DNA of 64,000 bases from SZUA-309 sp965233675 (GTDB taxonomy: Bacteria; Pseudomonadota; Gammaproteobacteria; Pseudomonadales; Azotimanducaceae): the NCBI GenBank assembly GCA_965233675.1, contig OZ247498.1, positions 2,108,001 to 2,172,000 of the forward strand, written 5' to 3'. Made by a program: the position numbers and the translations under genes. Each line of letters opens with the position of its first letter. Within the stretch, counting starts at the first letter, position 1. Shown here one piece after another: positions 1-8,805 of this stretch. The notes beneath the pieces are model-generated. The model was not told the DNA's origin. It saw nothing but the letters and a program-made list of their open reading frames with translations, and ran no database searches.

Positions 1-1566
1 CAGCCCGATGTGGAAGAAGTTGTTCGGGTTCTTATCGATGAACATCGGCGCGCCTTGCCGGTAAACGCGCGTCTCTTCGATGAACTGCTCTCCGAAGCGA
101 CGGAAATAGTCAGGGTCCAGCTCGGCGAGGATCTTCGGATAGCGGGGATTCTTCTCAATTTCCGCCGTCTGCCCCAGCGGGCCGCGCAGGCGCTGAGACA
201 GCGCGATGATCTGGGGCAGTTCCAGGGTGCCATCCACCATGGAGTGAGAGGCGAGGATCTGCTCGAGCAGCGTGGAGCCCGCTCGCGGCAGCCCGACGAT
301 GAATATGGGATCCCGGGCCGGACAGCCCGCATCCTGCCGGGCGGCGAAGAGCTCGGCCGTGCATACCGCCATCTGCGCCTGTACGCGCTGCTCGAGAAAG
401 TCCCGGCGGTGCTTCACCACCCCCTGCTTGAGCAGATTGCCCCGCTCATAGTAGGTGAATGACGGCTCGTATTCAGCCGCGTCCTCGAGCGCTTTCCCCA
501 GCGCGAAGCACATGTGAATCCGGTCATCCACACCAATTCGCTCGTCGGCTTCCGCGCGGCGCATGTGCTCGATCTCATCCGGGCCGAACCGGTAGGTCTT
601 GGTATTGGCCAGGGACCAGAAGGCATCGCCATAAAGTGGCTCCATTGCACAGGCGCTTCGGTACGACCGGATGGCATCCTGCAGACGGCCAATGGTTTTC
701 TCCGCGTGGCCGCGCATGACATGAAGGACAAACTGGCCCGGACGCTCTCCGATCACGGTGTTGTACGCAGCGATCGCCGCCTCATGCTCACCCACACCGG
801 CGAGCGCATTGGCGTGAAGGGCAAGATAGCGGAGGTTTGCCGGGTCCAGGGCAATCAGCTCGGCGGTCTCGGCACGCGCCTTCTCGAACTTCTGCATCTT
901 CAGCAGCAGGTTGGCGTAGTCATAGCGCACGCGCGAGTGTCCGGGCGCCAGCGCCAATGCGGTTTCGAGCAGAAACTCTGCATCCATGAGCACGCCGAGC
1001 TGCTCGCCGATCATCGCCAGAAGGCGCATGCCTTCGACGTGCTGCTGATGGCTTCTGAGATAATGCCGGCAGAGCTGATCCGCTTTGAAGAGCTTTCCCT
1101 CGTTGACCAGGCTCAGGACCCCGAGCAGTTCATCAGGAAGGGATTCGAGATAGGCCACTTCCTGGGTAGCCAGCCTCTTCTGTTCACCAAGATCTGCCAT
1201 CCCGTACAGATTCGCCAGCGCCTTCCAGCTGGCAAGCAATGCAGGATTTCGTCGCACCGCCTGTTCATAGGCGGTAATGGCCTTTTCCAGATCGTTCTCA
1301 GACAGGCAGACGTGGCCACGTTCCTGCCAGGCGCGGGCGTTCTCCGGCGCCAGCTGCAGGAGTTCACGCAGCGTTTTGCCTGCGTGTTCCAGCTTGTGCT
1401 GATACCGCTGCGCGACCGCAATCAGATACAGTGCATCGGGCAACCTGGGGGACCCGGCGTTGCGGGAGATCGATTTGACCAGTTCCGTTTCCGCGGCTTC
1501 AAACTGACTCTGTTCGATCAGGGCGCGACCGCGCTTGAGCGACGCCAACAGTTCGGTTTCAGACAT
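1..1566 (-). CDS. TPR-repeat sulfotransferase (3' end outside window)
   Basis: The reading frame starts at the ATG at 1566 (MSETELLASLKRGRALIEQ) and stays open to the window edge, so the C-terminus is missing; 522 codons are visible. Roughly residues 1-390 are alanine/leucine-rich helical repeats of TPR type (for example NDLEKAITAYEQAVRRNP). About residues 418-440 read PIFIVGLPRAGSTLLEQILA, which matches the 5'-phosphosulfate loop of PAPS-dependent sulfotransferases. The family transfers sulfate from PAPS to an unidentified acceptor; many bacterial members have this TPR plus sulfotransferase layout. It lies just downstream of the TonB receptor on the same strand (63 bp gap) and may be co-transcribed. 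The substrate cannot be told from sequence. Confidence 0.9.
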   Translation of the reverse strand, partial: MSETELLASLKRGRALIEQSQFEAAETELVKSISRNAGSPRLPDALYLIAVAQRYQHKLEHAGKTLRELLQLAPENARAWQERGHVCLSENDLEKAITAYEQAVRRNPALLASWKALANLYGMADLGEQKRLATQEVAYLESLPDELLGVLSLVNEGKLFKADQLCRHYLRSHQQHVEGMRLLAMIGEQLGVLMDAEFLLETALALAPGHSRVRYDYANLLLKMQKFEKARAETAELIALDPANLRYLALHANALAGVGEHEAAIAAYNTVIGERPGQFVLHVMRGHAEKTIGRLQDAIRSYRSACAMEPLYGDAFWSLANTKTYRFGPDEIEHMRRAEADERIGVDDRIHMCFALGKALEDAAEYEPSFTYYERGNLLKQGVVKHRRDFLEQRVQAQMAVCTAELFAARQDAGCPARDPIFIVGLPRAGSTLLEQILASHSMVDGTLELPQIIALSQRLRGPLGQTAEIEKNPRYPKILAELDPDYFRRFGEQFIEETRVYRQGAPMFIDKNPNNFFHIGL

Positions 1567-1629
1567 CGTCAGCATCCGTGCTGGTACAGGACGGGCACAA
1601 TACCCACCCTGCACCAACCGGGAAAACGC

Positions 1630-4461
1630 TTACTGGAATCGGTAGCCGAACCGCAGGCCAACGGTGCGGGGCCGATTGGTGCTCACACTCGGCGTATAGT
1701 CGGTGGCGTTGACGTTCAACTGAGCGGTTTCATCGAACAGGTTGTTGATGAACAGTTCCGCCGTCCAGCCATCGCGCCGCACGCCTGCCGATACGTCGAC
1801 CAGTGCGTATGCTTCCTGCTCGTAGCGGGCCGCCTTGAAGCGGGTGTCGCCGTTGGAATCCACATCGATGAAGTCCGGATTGGTCACCGAGGCGAGATCA
1901 TCGCCGGTCAGCGGTGTACCGCAGAACCCACCCTCTTCCTTGATATTGAGTCCGGAACCAGTGCCGTACACCTGGCTGGTCACGTCTTCCACGAAGTACG
2001 CATTACAGGTCGACATCGCCCGGGAATCACCGGTGTAGACCACCGCCGCCTGGAACCAGCCGTCTGCCTGGAAGCCTGCAATCGGGAAGTCATAGCGCGC
2101 CCGAAGGTTGCCGCGGAACTCGGGGGTCCAGGGCAAGCGGCTGCCAACCGGCACCACGATCTCCTCGAGCTGGGGATTCACCCGGGACAGTTCGTTGTCC
2201 ACAAGGCTCATGCCCCCCGATAGCGTCCATCGGTCGCCGATCAGCCAGGTGAAATCAAGATCCAGCCCTTCAATCTCCGCATCACCCGCGTTCTCGATGA
2301 ACACGAGGAAGGCCACGTTGGACGGGTCGAAGCGCGAAATCTGCAGGTCGGTTATTTCCGTTTTGTAGACGGTCGCATTCAGTTGCAGAGTTCGCTCCAG
2401 GAAACTGCCCTTGAAACCAATCTCGAAATTTTCGAGTTCGTCGGTCTGGGCGATGGCGGGTACCAGATAGCCTTCGTATACGCCCGACTGGTTGTTCGCC
2501 GGCGCCCCCGCATTCCGATTGGCGGTCTGGGGACGGAAGCCCTCTGAATAGGCACCAAACAGCATCATGTCGTCGTTCATGTTCCAGCTCAGCGTGCCCC
2601 GCCAGATCGTATCTTTCTGGTTGATCACGCCGTTGCTTTCGAATCCATCCACATAGAAGCTGCCGTCGTTGACGCCATCCACAATGGCCTGGGCATTCGC
2701 AGAACTGAAGAATGTTTCGAGATCGGCTATGTCGCCGGAGCTCGCATACTGGCCGAGCGCATCGAGCCGATCCGTGACCCGGTTGTCGAAGCTCTGTCCG
2801 TCACAGGGACCTTCGCCCGCGTAGAACTTACAGCCGAACGAGGAACCCGTGGAGCCGATGAACTCGTAGTCGATGTCGTAGTGCCGGGCGCCGACGGTCA
2901 ACGAGATGGCGTCAGTGATATCGAAGCCGAACTCGCCGAAGAAGGCGATCTGATCCTCGTTCCGGGTGAAGCTGTTCACGAAGGTCGTCGACGGACCGCG
3001 GCCGCGTGGATCCGTGACGCCATCCACGGTGCTGACGATGTTGTCTGACGTCGGGGCCGAGTTGGGCGGTGTCGTAATCGTGCCCGGCGCCGTCGCGGTG
3101 TAGTAGCCCGCCTCATCTGTGCCGAAGTACTGGAACTGGCCATCGGATTCCGTCTTCTGGTCATCGATGAAAATACCCGCGGTCACGCGCCATCGTTTGG
3201 CCGGATCCGTGCTGATGCGGAACTCGTTAGTGAAGCGTTCGCTGGTGGTGTTGCCCAGGTACTGTTTCGTGGGGTCGTAGCAGTCCGTATAGCTGGTATA
3301 GCCGTTGCCCGTGCACAGGTAGTAGGCCTGGTAGCCACCGCCATTGGTGTAGCCGGTGTAATCCTGTGTGTAAAACACATCCCGATCGAGATATCCACCG
3401 GTATACACCAGATCGAGCATGCCGATGCGGCCATTGAGCGTCCAGGTGGTGAGGCCGAACTCGTCCTGGTTGCGACCGGGCACAAACCGATTCACCGCGC
3501 TCTCATCATCGAGCACCGGATCATATTCGAATACACCTTCGGTCTTCAGGGTCTGGCTCGTATGCTGCAGCAATACATCCCAGTCATCATTGATCAGATA
3601 GGAGACACCCAGCCGGGCACCGCTGTAGATCGCCTCGTTGAAGTCCTTCTCGACCAGGTGGCTGTTGTCTGCCGAGGCCATGGTGGCGCGCTCACCCAGA
3701 CAGGCGGCGGGATCTTCCGCCGTTCCCGAGCAGATCCGGGCGGTTCCGACCGCGTTCCGGTTCATCACTTCGATGTCGCCCTGATAGGTGCCGGGCTCGT
3801 TGTCGATCCAACCGCCGGCTCGATCGTTGAAAGCGGCAATACGGACCGCCAGTTTTTCGGTCAGCGGCAGATTCAGAAAGCCGGTGACCGCCGTACTTGG
3901 CTCTCCCCCCCTGGTGCTGCTGAGCGTGGTGTCAAAACCAGCCTCGACCCCGTCTATTCTCGGCTTGTTGGTGATCAGCCGGACGGTGCCTGCCTGAGAA
4001 CTGGCTCCGAACAGGGTCCCCTGAGGGCCCGCAAGCACCTCGATCCGTTCCAGGTCCGTGGCGTACACATCCAGGTTGCGTCCCGCAAAGGAAACGGGCT
4101 GCTCGTCCTGATAGAGGGCGACTGCGGGTGCCGATCCCTGAACGGAGGTGATGGTGATCGAAGACTGTTCGGTCGCCGCTCCGCGAATATACAGTTCGCG
4201 CTGTCCCGGCCCGCGGCCGGAGCTGACCACGTTGGTCAGGAACTGAGCGTACTCATCGAAATTGTCGACCCCCAGTTCTTTTAGCGAGTCGCCGGTGAGT
4301 GCGCTGATGGACACCGGGATGTCCGCCATGGACTCGGCCCGCTTGGTCGCGGTTACGACAATCTCTTCAATTTCTGCGGCCTGAACGGCCCCTGTAGTGG
4401 TAGCACCCGCTGCGACGGCGGACGCTACAGCCTGACTGAGTCTGCTGCGCTCAAAATGCAC
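1630..4461 (-). CDS. TonB-dependent outer membrane receptor
   Basis: The 943-residue protein has a signal peptide ending near AVQAAE and, directly after it, a TonB box (EEIVVTATKR). A plug domain follows (about 45-165; PVSISALTG, RGAATEQSSITI, VLAGPQGTLFGASSQAGTVR) and then a long beta-barrel rich in aromatic strands, ending in GLRFGYRFQ with the C-terminal Phe typical of outer membrane proteins. It would take up a scarce ligand using energy from TonB/ExbBD. The plug resembles the large receptor group expanded in sphingomonads and marine gammaproteobacteria, whose ligands are often carbohydrates or other organics rather than siderophores. The upstream MarR gene on the same strand and an inverted repeat 96 bp before the start suggest local regulation. 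The ligand is unknown. Confidence 0.93.
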   Translation of the reverse strand: MHFERSRLSQAVASAVAAGATTTGAVQAAEIEEIVVTATKRAESMADIPVSISALTGDSLKELGVDNFDEYAQFLTNVVSSGRGPGQRELYIRGAATEQSSITITSVQGSAPAVALYQDEQPVSFAGRNLDVYATDLERIEVLAGPQGTLFGASSQAGTVRLITNKPRIDGVEAGFDTTLSSTRGGEPSTAVTGFLNLPLTEKLAVRIAAFNDRAGGWIDNEPGTYQGDIEVMNRNAVGTARICSGTAEDPAACLGERATMASADNSHLVEKDFNEAIYSGARLGVSYLINDDWDVLLQHTSQTLKTEGVFEYDPVLDDESAVNRFVPGRNQDEFGLTTWTLNGRIGMLDLVYTGGYLDRDVFYTQDYTGYTNGGGYQAYYLCTGNGYTSYTDCYDPTKQYLGNTTSERFTNEFRISTDPAKRWRVTAGIFIDDQKTESDGQFQYFGTDEAGYYTATAPGTITTPPNSAPTSDNIVSTVDGVTDPRGRGPSTTFVNSFTRNEDQIAFFGEFGFDITDAISLTVGARHYDIDYEFIGSTGSSFGCKFYAGEGPCDGQSFDNRVTDRLDALGQYASSGDIADLETFFSSANAQAIVDGVNDGSFYVDGFESNGVINQKDTIWRGTLSWNMNDDMMLFGAYSEGFRPQTANRNAGAPANNQSGVYEGYLVPAIAQTDELENFEIGFKGSFLERTLQLNATVYKTEITDLQISRFDPSNVAFLVFIENAGDAEIEGLDLDFTWLIGDRWTLSGGMSLVDNELSRVNPQLEEIVVPVGSRLPWTPEFRGNLRARYDFPIAGFQADGWFQAAVVYTGDSRAMSTCNAYFVEDVTSQVYGTGSGLNIKEEGGFCGTPLTGDDLASVTNPDFIDVDSNGDTRFKAARYEQEAYALVDVSAGVRRDGWTAELFINNLFDETAQLNVNATDYTPSVSTNRPRTVGLRFGYRFQ

Positions 4462-4556
4462 TGATCCTGCTCTCCAATGATCTTATTGTTTGCCCGCGAC
4501 TTCCCCTCGAATTGAGATGCGGTGAGGGACCGATCCCGTGATGTCGCGATCTGATC

Positions 4557-4570
4557 ATTAGAACACTAAT
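4557..4570. promoter_or_regulatory. Candidate MarR operator upstream of the TonB receptor
   Basis: ATTAG-AACA-CTAAT is a perfect 5-bp inverted repeat with a 4-bp spacer, in an AT-richer patch within the 295-bp region between the MarR gene (ends 4757) and the receptor start (4461). Short AT-rich palindromes are typical MarR targets, and the MarR gene is adjacent. Five-base arms also occur by chance. I see nothing else of note in 4462-4756. Confidence 0.3.
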
Positions 4571-4756
4571 TGTTATTGCTTCGCAAAAGAACCAATACAC
4601 CGGGCCTGAAACCCAGAGATTTGCCCGTTCCGCACGATTTTCATCAGATTCAGAGTGAAACAGGTCAATCCATCGGCCCAGAAATGGTCCGGACCTGGCC
4701 AGGAAATGATGGTGATCGATAGGTTTTCTGTTAGCGTAGAATGGATTTCCGGCCGC

Positions 4757-5230
4757 TCAGCCCACATCCTCGCCAGGCGCCAGCAGGGGCGCGGCATCCA
4801 GATCCTGTGCATCCATCATGGCGGCCACCCGGGCGAGTGATGACACGATCAGATACTGTTCCCAGTCTTCGAGTTGATCGAAACGGGCGACGAACCCTTC
4901 CTGAAGCGGTTTAGGCGCACCTTTGAGCAGCTTGCGTCCGGCAGCCGTCACTTCGAGATTCACCCGCCGCTTATCCTGCTCACTCCGCTTGCGGCGGATG
5001 AGACCATGGGCTTCGAGCCGGTTGAGAATGTTGGTGACGGTGGCCTGACTGAGACTGACATCCCGGCTGATCCTGGAAACAGTGGGTTCCTCCGCCTCTT
5101 CAATCGCGCGCATGACGACGAGTTGCGGTGTCGTTAGGCCCGTTTCCCTTCCCAGCTTGCGCGAGTGAAGATCACTGGCTCGAATAATACGGCGCAGGGA
5201 GACGAGCACGTCGTCCGTGAGATCCACCAT
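4757..5230 (-). CDS. MarR family transcriptional regulator
   Basis: A 157-residue protein of usual MarR length. It has a helical N-terminus (VLVSLRRIIRASDLHSRKLGRETGLTTPQLVVMRAI), a winged helix-turn-helix at about 45-105 (VSRISRDVSLSQATVTNILNRLEAHGLIRRKRSEQDKRRVNLEVTA) with the DxR-type wing (EQDKRRV), and a C-terminal dimerisation helix. MarR proteins are dimeric repressors or activators that respond to small ligands. It is read toward the TonB receptor gene, so controlling that receptor is a reasonable inference. The ligand is unknown. Confidence 0.9.
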   Translation of the reverse strand: MVDLTDDVLVSLRRIIRASDLHSRKLGRETGLTTPQLVVMRAIEEAEEPTVSRISRDVSLSQATVTNILNRLEAHGLIRRKRSEQDKRRVNLEVTAAGRKLLKGAPKPLQEGFVARFDQLEDWEQYLIVSSLARVAAMMDAQDLDAAPLLAPGEDVG

Positions 5231-5345
5231 GTTCGTTTGCTACCAAGTCGTTCCGGCAATCGGTCATATAACCGCAGGAAGTTCACTCCACGCAAGCGGA
5301 TGGTTCACCCTCGTGGCTGAGCGGCCAGGCCGTCCGCAATCCTTT

Positions 5346-5384
5346 CCCGGGCACGGGCTGCGGCTCCCGGGCACGGGCTGCGGC
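5346..5384. repeat. 20-bp tandem duplication, two copies
   Basis: Positions 5346-5365 and 5366-5384 repeat the same unit (CCCGGGCACGGGCTGCGGC plus one variable base). The pair lies between the MarR start (5230) and the 3' end of the cysteine-repeat gene (stop at 5394), so it is in that gene's 3' flank. The copies are identical over 19 bases. Confidence 0.85.
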
Positions 5385-5393
5385 GACGGTGAT

Positions 5394-6065
5394 TCAGCGG
5401 ATCCGGCAACCGCGGGCAGCCCGCTGAAAAGGAGGGTCACAGGCCCAGCCGTCGCCGGCCGCGTTGATGTGTGCGTTCTCCGGAACGATGACGGCCACGC
5501 AGCGATCGGATTCCACTCTGAATCCTCTACCGCACTCCCAGCCTCTACCATTCGAGCGTTCCGTCAGATAGCCGTTCGTGGGAACTTCTATCGGCATGCA
5601 TCGATCCCCTTCGGGCCTGAAACCGTAGATGCAGGCCCATCCGGAACCGTAGTCCGAGTTACGCAGGTAGCCGTTTTCCGGGACGGCAATTTTGACGCAG
5701 GCGTTCTTCTCAGCCCGATATCCACGGTTGCACTTCCAGTTGTTGCCGTATTCGAGATACGCGTTGTCCGGGATGAAGATGGCGTCGCAGCGGTCGCCGA
5801 CCTTCTGGAATCCCCTTTTGCAGCGCCAGCCGGTGCCGTAGCCGCCGTCTTCCAGATAAGCGTTGTCCGGCAGCGCTATCGGCGCGCACTCTCCCTCCAG
5901 TTCCCTGAAACCGGCATCACACCGCCAGCCGGAGCCGTAGGACGCCGCGGTCGCGTTTTCGGGCACGCCTGGCCGGGCACTCTCGGCCCTGACCGATGGC
6001 GAGGACAGCCCACCGATGACCAGGACCAGGACAGGAACAAGCAAGCGTAATCTGCCAGGGCTCAT
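5394..6065 (-). CDS. Secreted protein with six two-cysteine repeats
   Basis: The start is taken at the ATG at 6065, preceded by AGAGAG; a GTG at 6071 is possible. After a signal peptide (RLLVPVLVLVIGGLSSPSVRA) the mature protein is almost entirely six tandem repeats of about 32 residues: [IV]-P-[DE]-N-[AG]-x-L, a G/Y-rich turn, G-x-W-x-C, then x2-G-[FY]-x6-C. Each repeat has two cysteines (12 in all), so one disulfide per repeat in the periplasm or outside the cell is likely. I cannot assign a named family or function. No lipobox or membrane anchor is visible apart from the signal peptide. It stands alone, divergent from the MFS gene at 6291. Confidence 0.85.
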   Translation of the reverse strand: MSPGRLRLLVPVLVLVIGGLSSPSVRAESARPGVPENATAASYGSGWRCDAGFRELEGECAPIALPDNAYLEDGGYGTGWRCKRGFQKVGDRCDAIFIPDNAYLEYGNNWKCNRGYRAEKNACVKIAVPENGYLRNSDYGSGWACIYGFRPEGDRCMPIEVPTNGYLTERSNGRGWECGRGFRVESDRCVAVIVPENAHINAAGDGWACDPPFQRAARGCRIR

Positions 6066-6290
6066 CAGCACTCTCTATTCAGGGCCAGCCTGGCCAGTGT
6101 CTGAGAGGGTACGCCACAAACGTGGTGAGCGGGTGAGAAAGTTCTGTCGGGTCGGGAACCGGCGGGAGCGTATGCGCGCTCGCATCCTGACGGACATCCT
6201 TGAATCACATCGACACCCCGGGTTCGGCTATGATGAAAGTCGCACGCGGGACCCTCTGAGAACCGCTCACCAGGTCGGGGAGAAACATTT

Positions 6291-7703
6291 TTGAGCACGC
6301 AAGTCACTTCGCTGGCAGGCACGCCGGCGGCGTCCCCCCTTGGCTACTTCAGCTGGACCTTCGGTCAGGCGGCACGGGATCCGTACTACATTCTGGTGAT
6401 CATCTACATCTTCTACCCGTACTTCAGCAATACGGTGGTGGGGGATCCGGTCAAAGGCCAGGCACTCATCGGCTACATCACCGCCGGCGCAGGATTTCTA
6501 CTGGCGCTGACCGCCCCCTTCCTCGGAGCAATCGCGGATAAGGACGGACGGCGCAAACCCTGGATTCTGGGTACGGTCGCGGTGATGTCCTGCGGCGCGC
6601 TCTGTCTCTGGTTCATCGAACCGGCAGGACGGGGACTCAGCCTTGGCCTTACGCTCGTGCTGCTGTTCGTCATCAAGGTCTGCTTCACCGTCTCCGAGGT
6701 ATTCCACAACGCCATGCTGCCCTCGATCGCGCCGATCAATCGGGTCGGCCTGATCTCCGGCCTCGCATTCTCGCTCGGGAACGTGGGCGGACTGCTGCTG
6801 ATGCTGTTTGTGCTGCTCGCGTTCTCCATGCCAGGCACACAGCCATGGGCATTTCTGCCGGAAGCGCCTTTGTTCGGCATTGACCAGGCCGCTCACGAGC
6901 ACAACCGCATCGTCGGCCCTATTGCCGGGTTATGGATGCTCCTGTTCACCCTGCCCGTTCTGCTGTTCACACCGGATGGCAGGCCTTCGCCTCTGCCGAT
7001 GTGGCAGCTGGCCAGCGAAGGGGTTCGGGATGTGTTGCAGACGCTCAGGCACGTGCGCCACTACGCCAATATCGCCCGCTATCTGCTGGCCCGGATGTTC
7101 TTCATCGACGGCATGGTGGGTGTGCTGACCTTCGGAGGCGTCTACGCCTCCGGGACGTTCGGCTGGGATACCACGACCCTGCTGATTTTCGGCCTCTGCA
7201 GCAGTGGCTCGGCCATGTTCGGTGCCTATGCGGGTGGCCGTCTCGACGACCGGGTGGGTTCCATACGCGCGCTGCAGATCGCCATCGGCACCAGCTCCGT
7301 CATCCTCCTGCTGCTGGTCTCCGTGCAGCCGGATACGATTCTCTATGTGGTCCAGGTCGGTTCTGAACCTGTCTGGGATTTCCCCTACTTCGCCACGCTG
7401 CCCGAGATCTTTTACTTCTGCACGAACCAGGTCTTCGCCATGTTCTTCGTCACCGGTCTGTCTGCCTCCAGAACGCTCATGGCCCGGATCGCACCGCCGG
7501 AAATGGCAACTCAGTTCTTCGGCCTGTTTGCGCTGTCCGCCACGGTGACGGCCTTTCTCGCGCCGCTGCTGGTTGCGACGGCAACGGACATCTTCGAGTC
7601 GCAGAGGATCGGTTTCGGCTCTCTGGCACTGCTGATGATCATCGGCGGCGCGATGCTGCTGAAGGTGAAAGAGGAACAGGCAACCGTCGCCAACGCCGGT
7701 TAG
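6291..7703 (+). CDS. MFS transporter, UMF1/Atg22-like
   Basis: A 470-residue integral membrane protein with about 12 predicted hydrophobic segments. The start is a TTG at 6291 preceded by GGGGAG; no ATG lies nearby in frame. The N-terminus (YFSWTFGQAARDPYYILVIIYIFYPYF) and the loop after TM2 (GAIADKDGRRKPWI) match the UMF1/Atg22-like branch of the major facilitator superfamily, whose bacterial substrates are mostly unknown. A basic loop, DDRVGS, follows the helix after GAYAGGR. It is monocistronic and convergent with the SRPBCC gene at 7787. A substrate cannot be assigned. Confidence 0.85.
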   Translation: MSTQVTSLAGTPAASPLGYFSWTFGQAARDPYYILVIIYIFYPYFSNTVVGDPVKGQALIGYITAGAGFLLALTAPFLGAIADKDGRRKPWILGTVAVMSCGALCLWFIEPAGRGLSLGLTLVLLFVIKVCFTVSEVFHNAMLPSIAPINRVGLISGLAFSLGNVGGLLLMLFVLLAFSMPGTQPWAFLPEAPLFGIDQAAHEHNRIVGPIAGLWMLLFTLPVLLFTPDGRPSPLPMWQLASEGVRDVLQTLRHVRHYANIARYLLARMFFIDGMVGVLTFGGVYASGTFGWDTTTLLIFGLCSSGSAMFGAYAGGRLDDRVGSIRALQIAIGTSSVILLLLVSVQPDTILYVVQVGSEPVWDFPYFATLPEIFYFCTNQVFAMFFVTGLSASRTLMARIAPPEMATQFFGLFALSATVTAFLAPLLVATATDIFESQRIGFGSLALLMIIGGAMLLKVKEEQATVANAG

Positions 7704-7722
7704 CTCTGCCACCCGAGTTCCT

Positions 7723-7762
7723 CTCTCAGCCGTTTTCAGCCGCTCTCAGCCGTTTGCAGCGG
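7723..7762. repeat. 20-bp tandem duplication behind the MFS gene
   Basis: CTCTCAGCCGTTTTCAGCCG at 7723-7742 is followed by a near copy at 7743-7762. The unit contains four TCAGCCG-like submotifs. It lies 20 bp after the MFS stop, in the 83-bp convergent gap before the SRPBCC gene. It does not form a strong hairpin, so it does not look like a terminator. Confidence 0.75.
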
Positions 7763-7786
7763 GGGACCGGCCTGCATGGTGATCAG

Positions 7787-8212
7787 TCATCCATCCACAC
7801 CAAGGGCGATTCTGGCCCGCTTGATCGCGCCGGCGTAAATGCCGGTCGCCATATTGATGGCGTCGGCTTCTTCCATGCCCCGCGGCTTGAAGGTGCCCAC
7901 CCAATTCACCGTGCTGGTACCGTCACCGTCGTCGATCACCTGAACCGTGGCCGAATAGTCGCTGAACGGCAGCGGGCAATCGTCATTGATGATGGCATAG
8001 GTGAAGGTTTTTGCATCGCTGTCGTGGACTTCGAGGCGCTCCACCACCGGTCGGCCACCCATCACGATGGTCCGTACCATGCCGACCCCCTCGCCTTCGT
8101 AAGTCACCGAATCGATTCCCCCACCCGGTTCGACGCTCCTGAAGTTACCGAGTTCGGCCCACACCGCATCCGCGGCAGCCTTCACCTTTTTGACGACCTT
8201 CGCCTGACTCAT
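7787..8212 (-). CDS. SRPBCC (START-like) family protein
   Basis: The start is placed at the ATG at 8212 (MSQAKVVKKVKAAADAVWAELGNF) because AGGGA sits just upstream; in-frame starts at 8224 and 8260 give longer N-termini. The 141-residue product has the polyketide-cyclase/START-like helix-grip pattern: AAADAVWAELGNFRSVEPGG, a strand pair around GVGMVRTIVMGG, a central YAIINDDCPLPFSDYSATVQV and a C-terminal helix (GIYAGAIKRARIALG). Members bind hydrophobic ligands or act as cyclases; many are uncharacterised. It is convergent with the MFS gene. The ligand is unknown. Confidence 0.8.
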   Translation of the reverse strand: MSQAKVVKKVKAAADAVWAELGNFRSVEPGGGIDSVTYEGEGVGMVRTIVMGGRPVVERLEVHDSDAKTFTYAIINDDCPLPFSDYSATVQVIDDGDGTSTVNWVGTFKPRGMEEADAINMATGIYAGAIKRARIALGVDG

Positions 8213-8538
8213 TTTTTCCCTCATGACGGACTGTTGTCCGGCCAGTCTCCATTGGATCAACGGCGGAAGGCAAGCGCCTGTAACAGAGGGAATGCCGTGC
8301 TTTCAGGGCGAATGCACGCACAGAAAGCGGGAGCTTTTAGCGGCGGCAACACGTATAGTCCCGCTTGATTCAGGATCTCGATACCGATGTCTTGTGAGCC
8401 TCAACCCTCGCCCGATCATCGGCAATAGCTTCTAAGTCATTCGATTCCGCTGGCAAAGCGCCATCGGGCTAACTGCACATTTCCCTGGTTGAACCGGACC
8501 GTGCGCATCAAGGCTCCCATTGAGCCGGAGAATTTAAA
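8213..8538. other. Intergenic region before the RRM gene
   Basis: This 326-bp stretch separates the divergent SRPBCC and RRM genes. It presumably holds both promoters and a long RRM 5' leader. A TATAGT hexamer at 8355-8360 could be a -10 element for the rightward gene, but I see no convincing -35 at the right distance. CGGAGA about 7 bp before 8539 is a good ribosome-binding site. I find no open frame, tRNA or clear hairpin terminator here. Confidence 0.4.
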
Positions 8539-8784
8539 ATGAAAATCTACGTAGGAAACCTCCCCTGGAGCGTCGGCGACTCAGAGCTCGAAGGCCTGTT
8601 CAGCCCGTTCGGCGCCGTACAATCCGCCCAGGTGGTCTCAGACCGGGACACCGGTCGCTCACGAGGCTTCGGCTTTGTCGAGATGGCAGACTCCGACGCC
8701 AGAACGGCGATCACCGAACTCAACGGGCGGGAAGTCGAATCCCGTGCGCTTCGCGTCAACGAAGCACAATCCAAGTCACGCTGA
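8539..8784 (+). CDS. RNA-recognition-motif (RRM) RNA-binding protein
   Basis: This 81-residue protein is a single RRM: RNP2 is IYVGNL (3-8) and RNP1 is RGFGFVEM (42-49), with the usual spacing, ending NGREVESRALRVNEAQSKSR. The aromatic positions that stack on RNA (Tyr4, Phe44, Phe46) are present. Bacterial single-RRM proteins bind single-stranded RNA and are often cold- or stress-induced; no glycine-rich tail is seen. A 326-bp upstream region leaves room for a regulated leader. The methyltransferase begins 21 bp downstream and may be co-transcribed. Its RNA target is unknown. Confidence 0.93.
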   Translation: MKIYVGNLPWSVGDSELEGLFSPFGAVQSAQVVSDRDTGRSRGFGFVEMADSDARTAITELNGREVESRALRVNEAQSKSR

Positions 8785-8805
8785 GCTCCAGCAGACAAGG
8801 CGCAG

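Noticed and set aside
514..2223. Long plus-strand open frame opposite the sulfotransferase and TonB receptor
   Set aside because: It covers two well-supported minus-strand genes, has no recognisable domain and a basic, Gln/Arg/His-rich composition typical of antisense frames in high-GC DNA.
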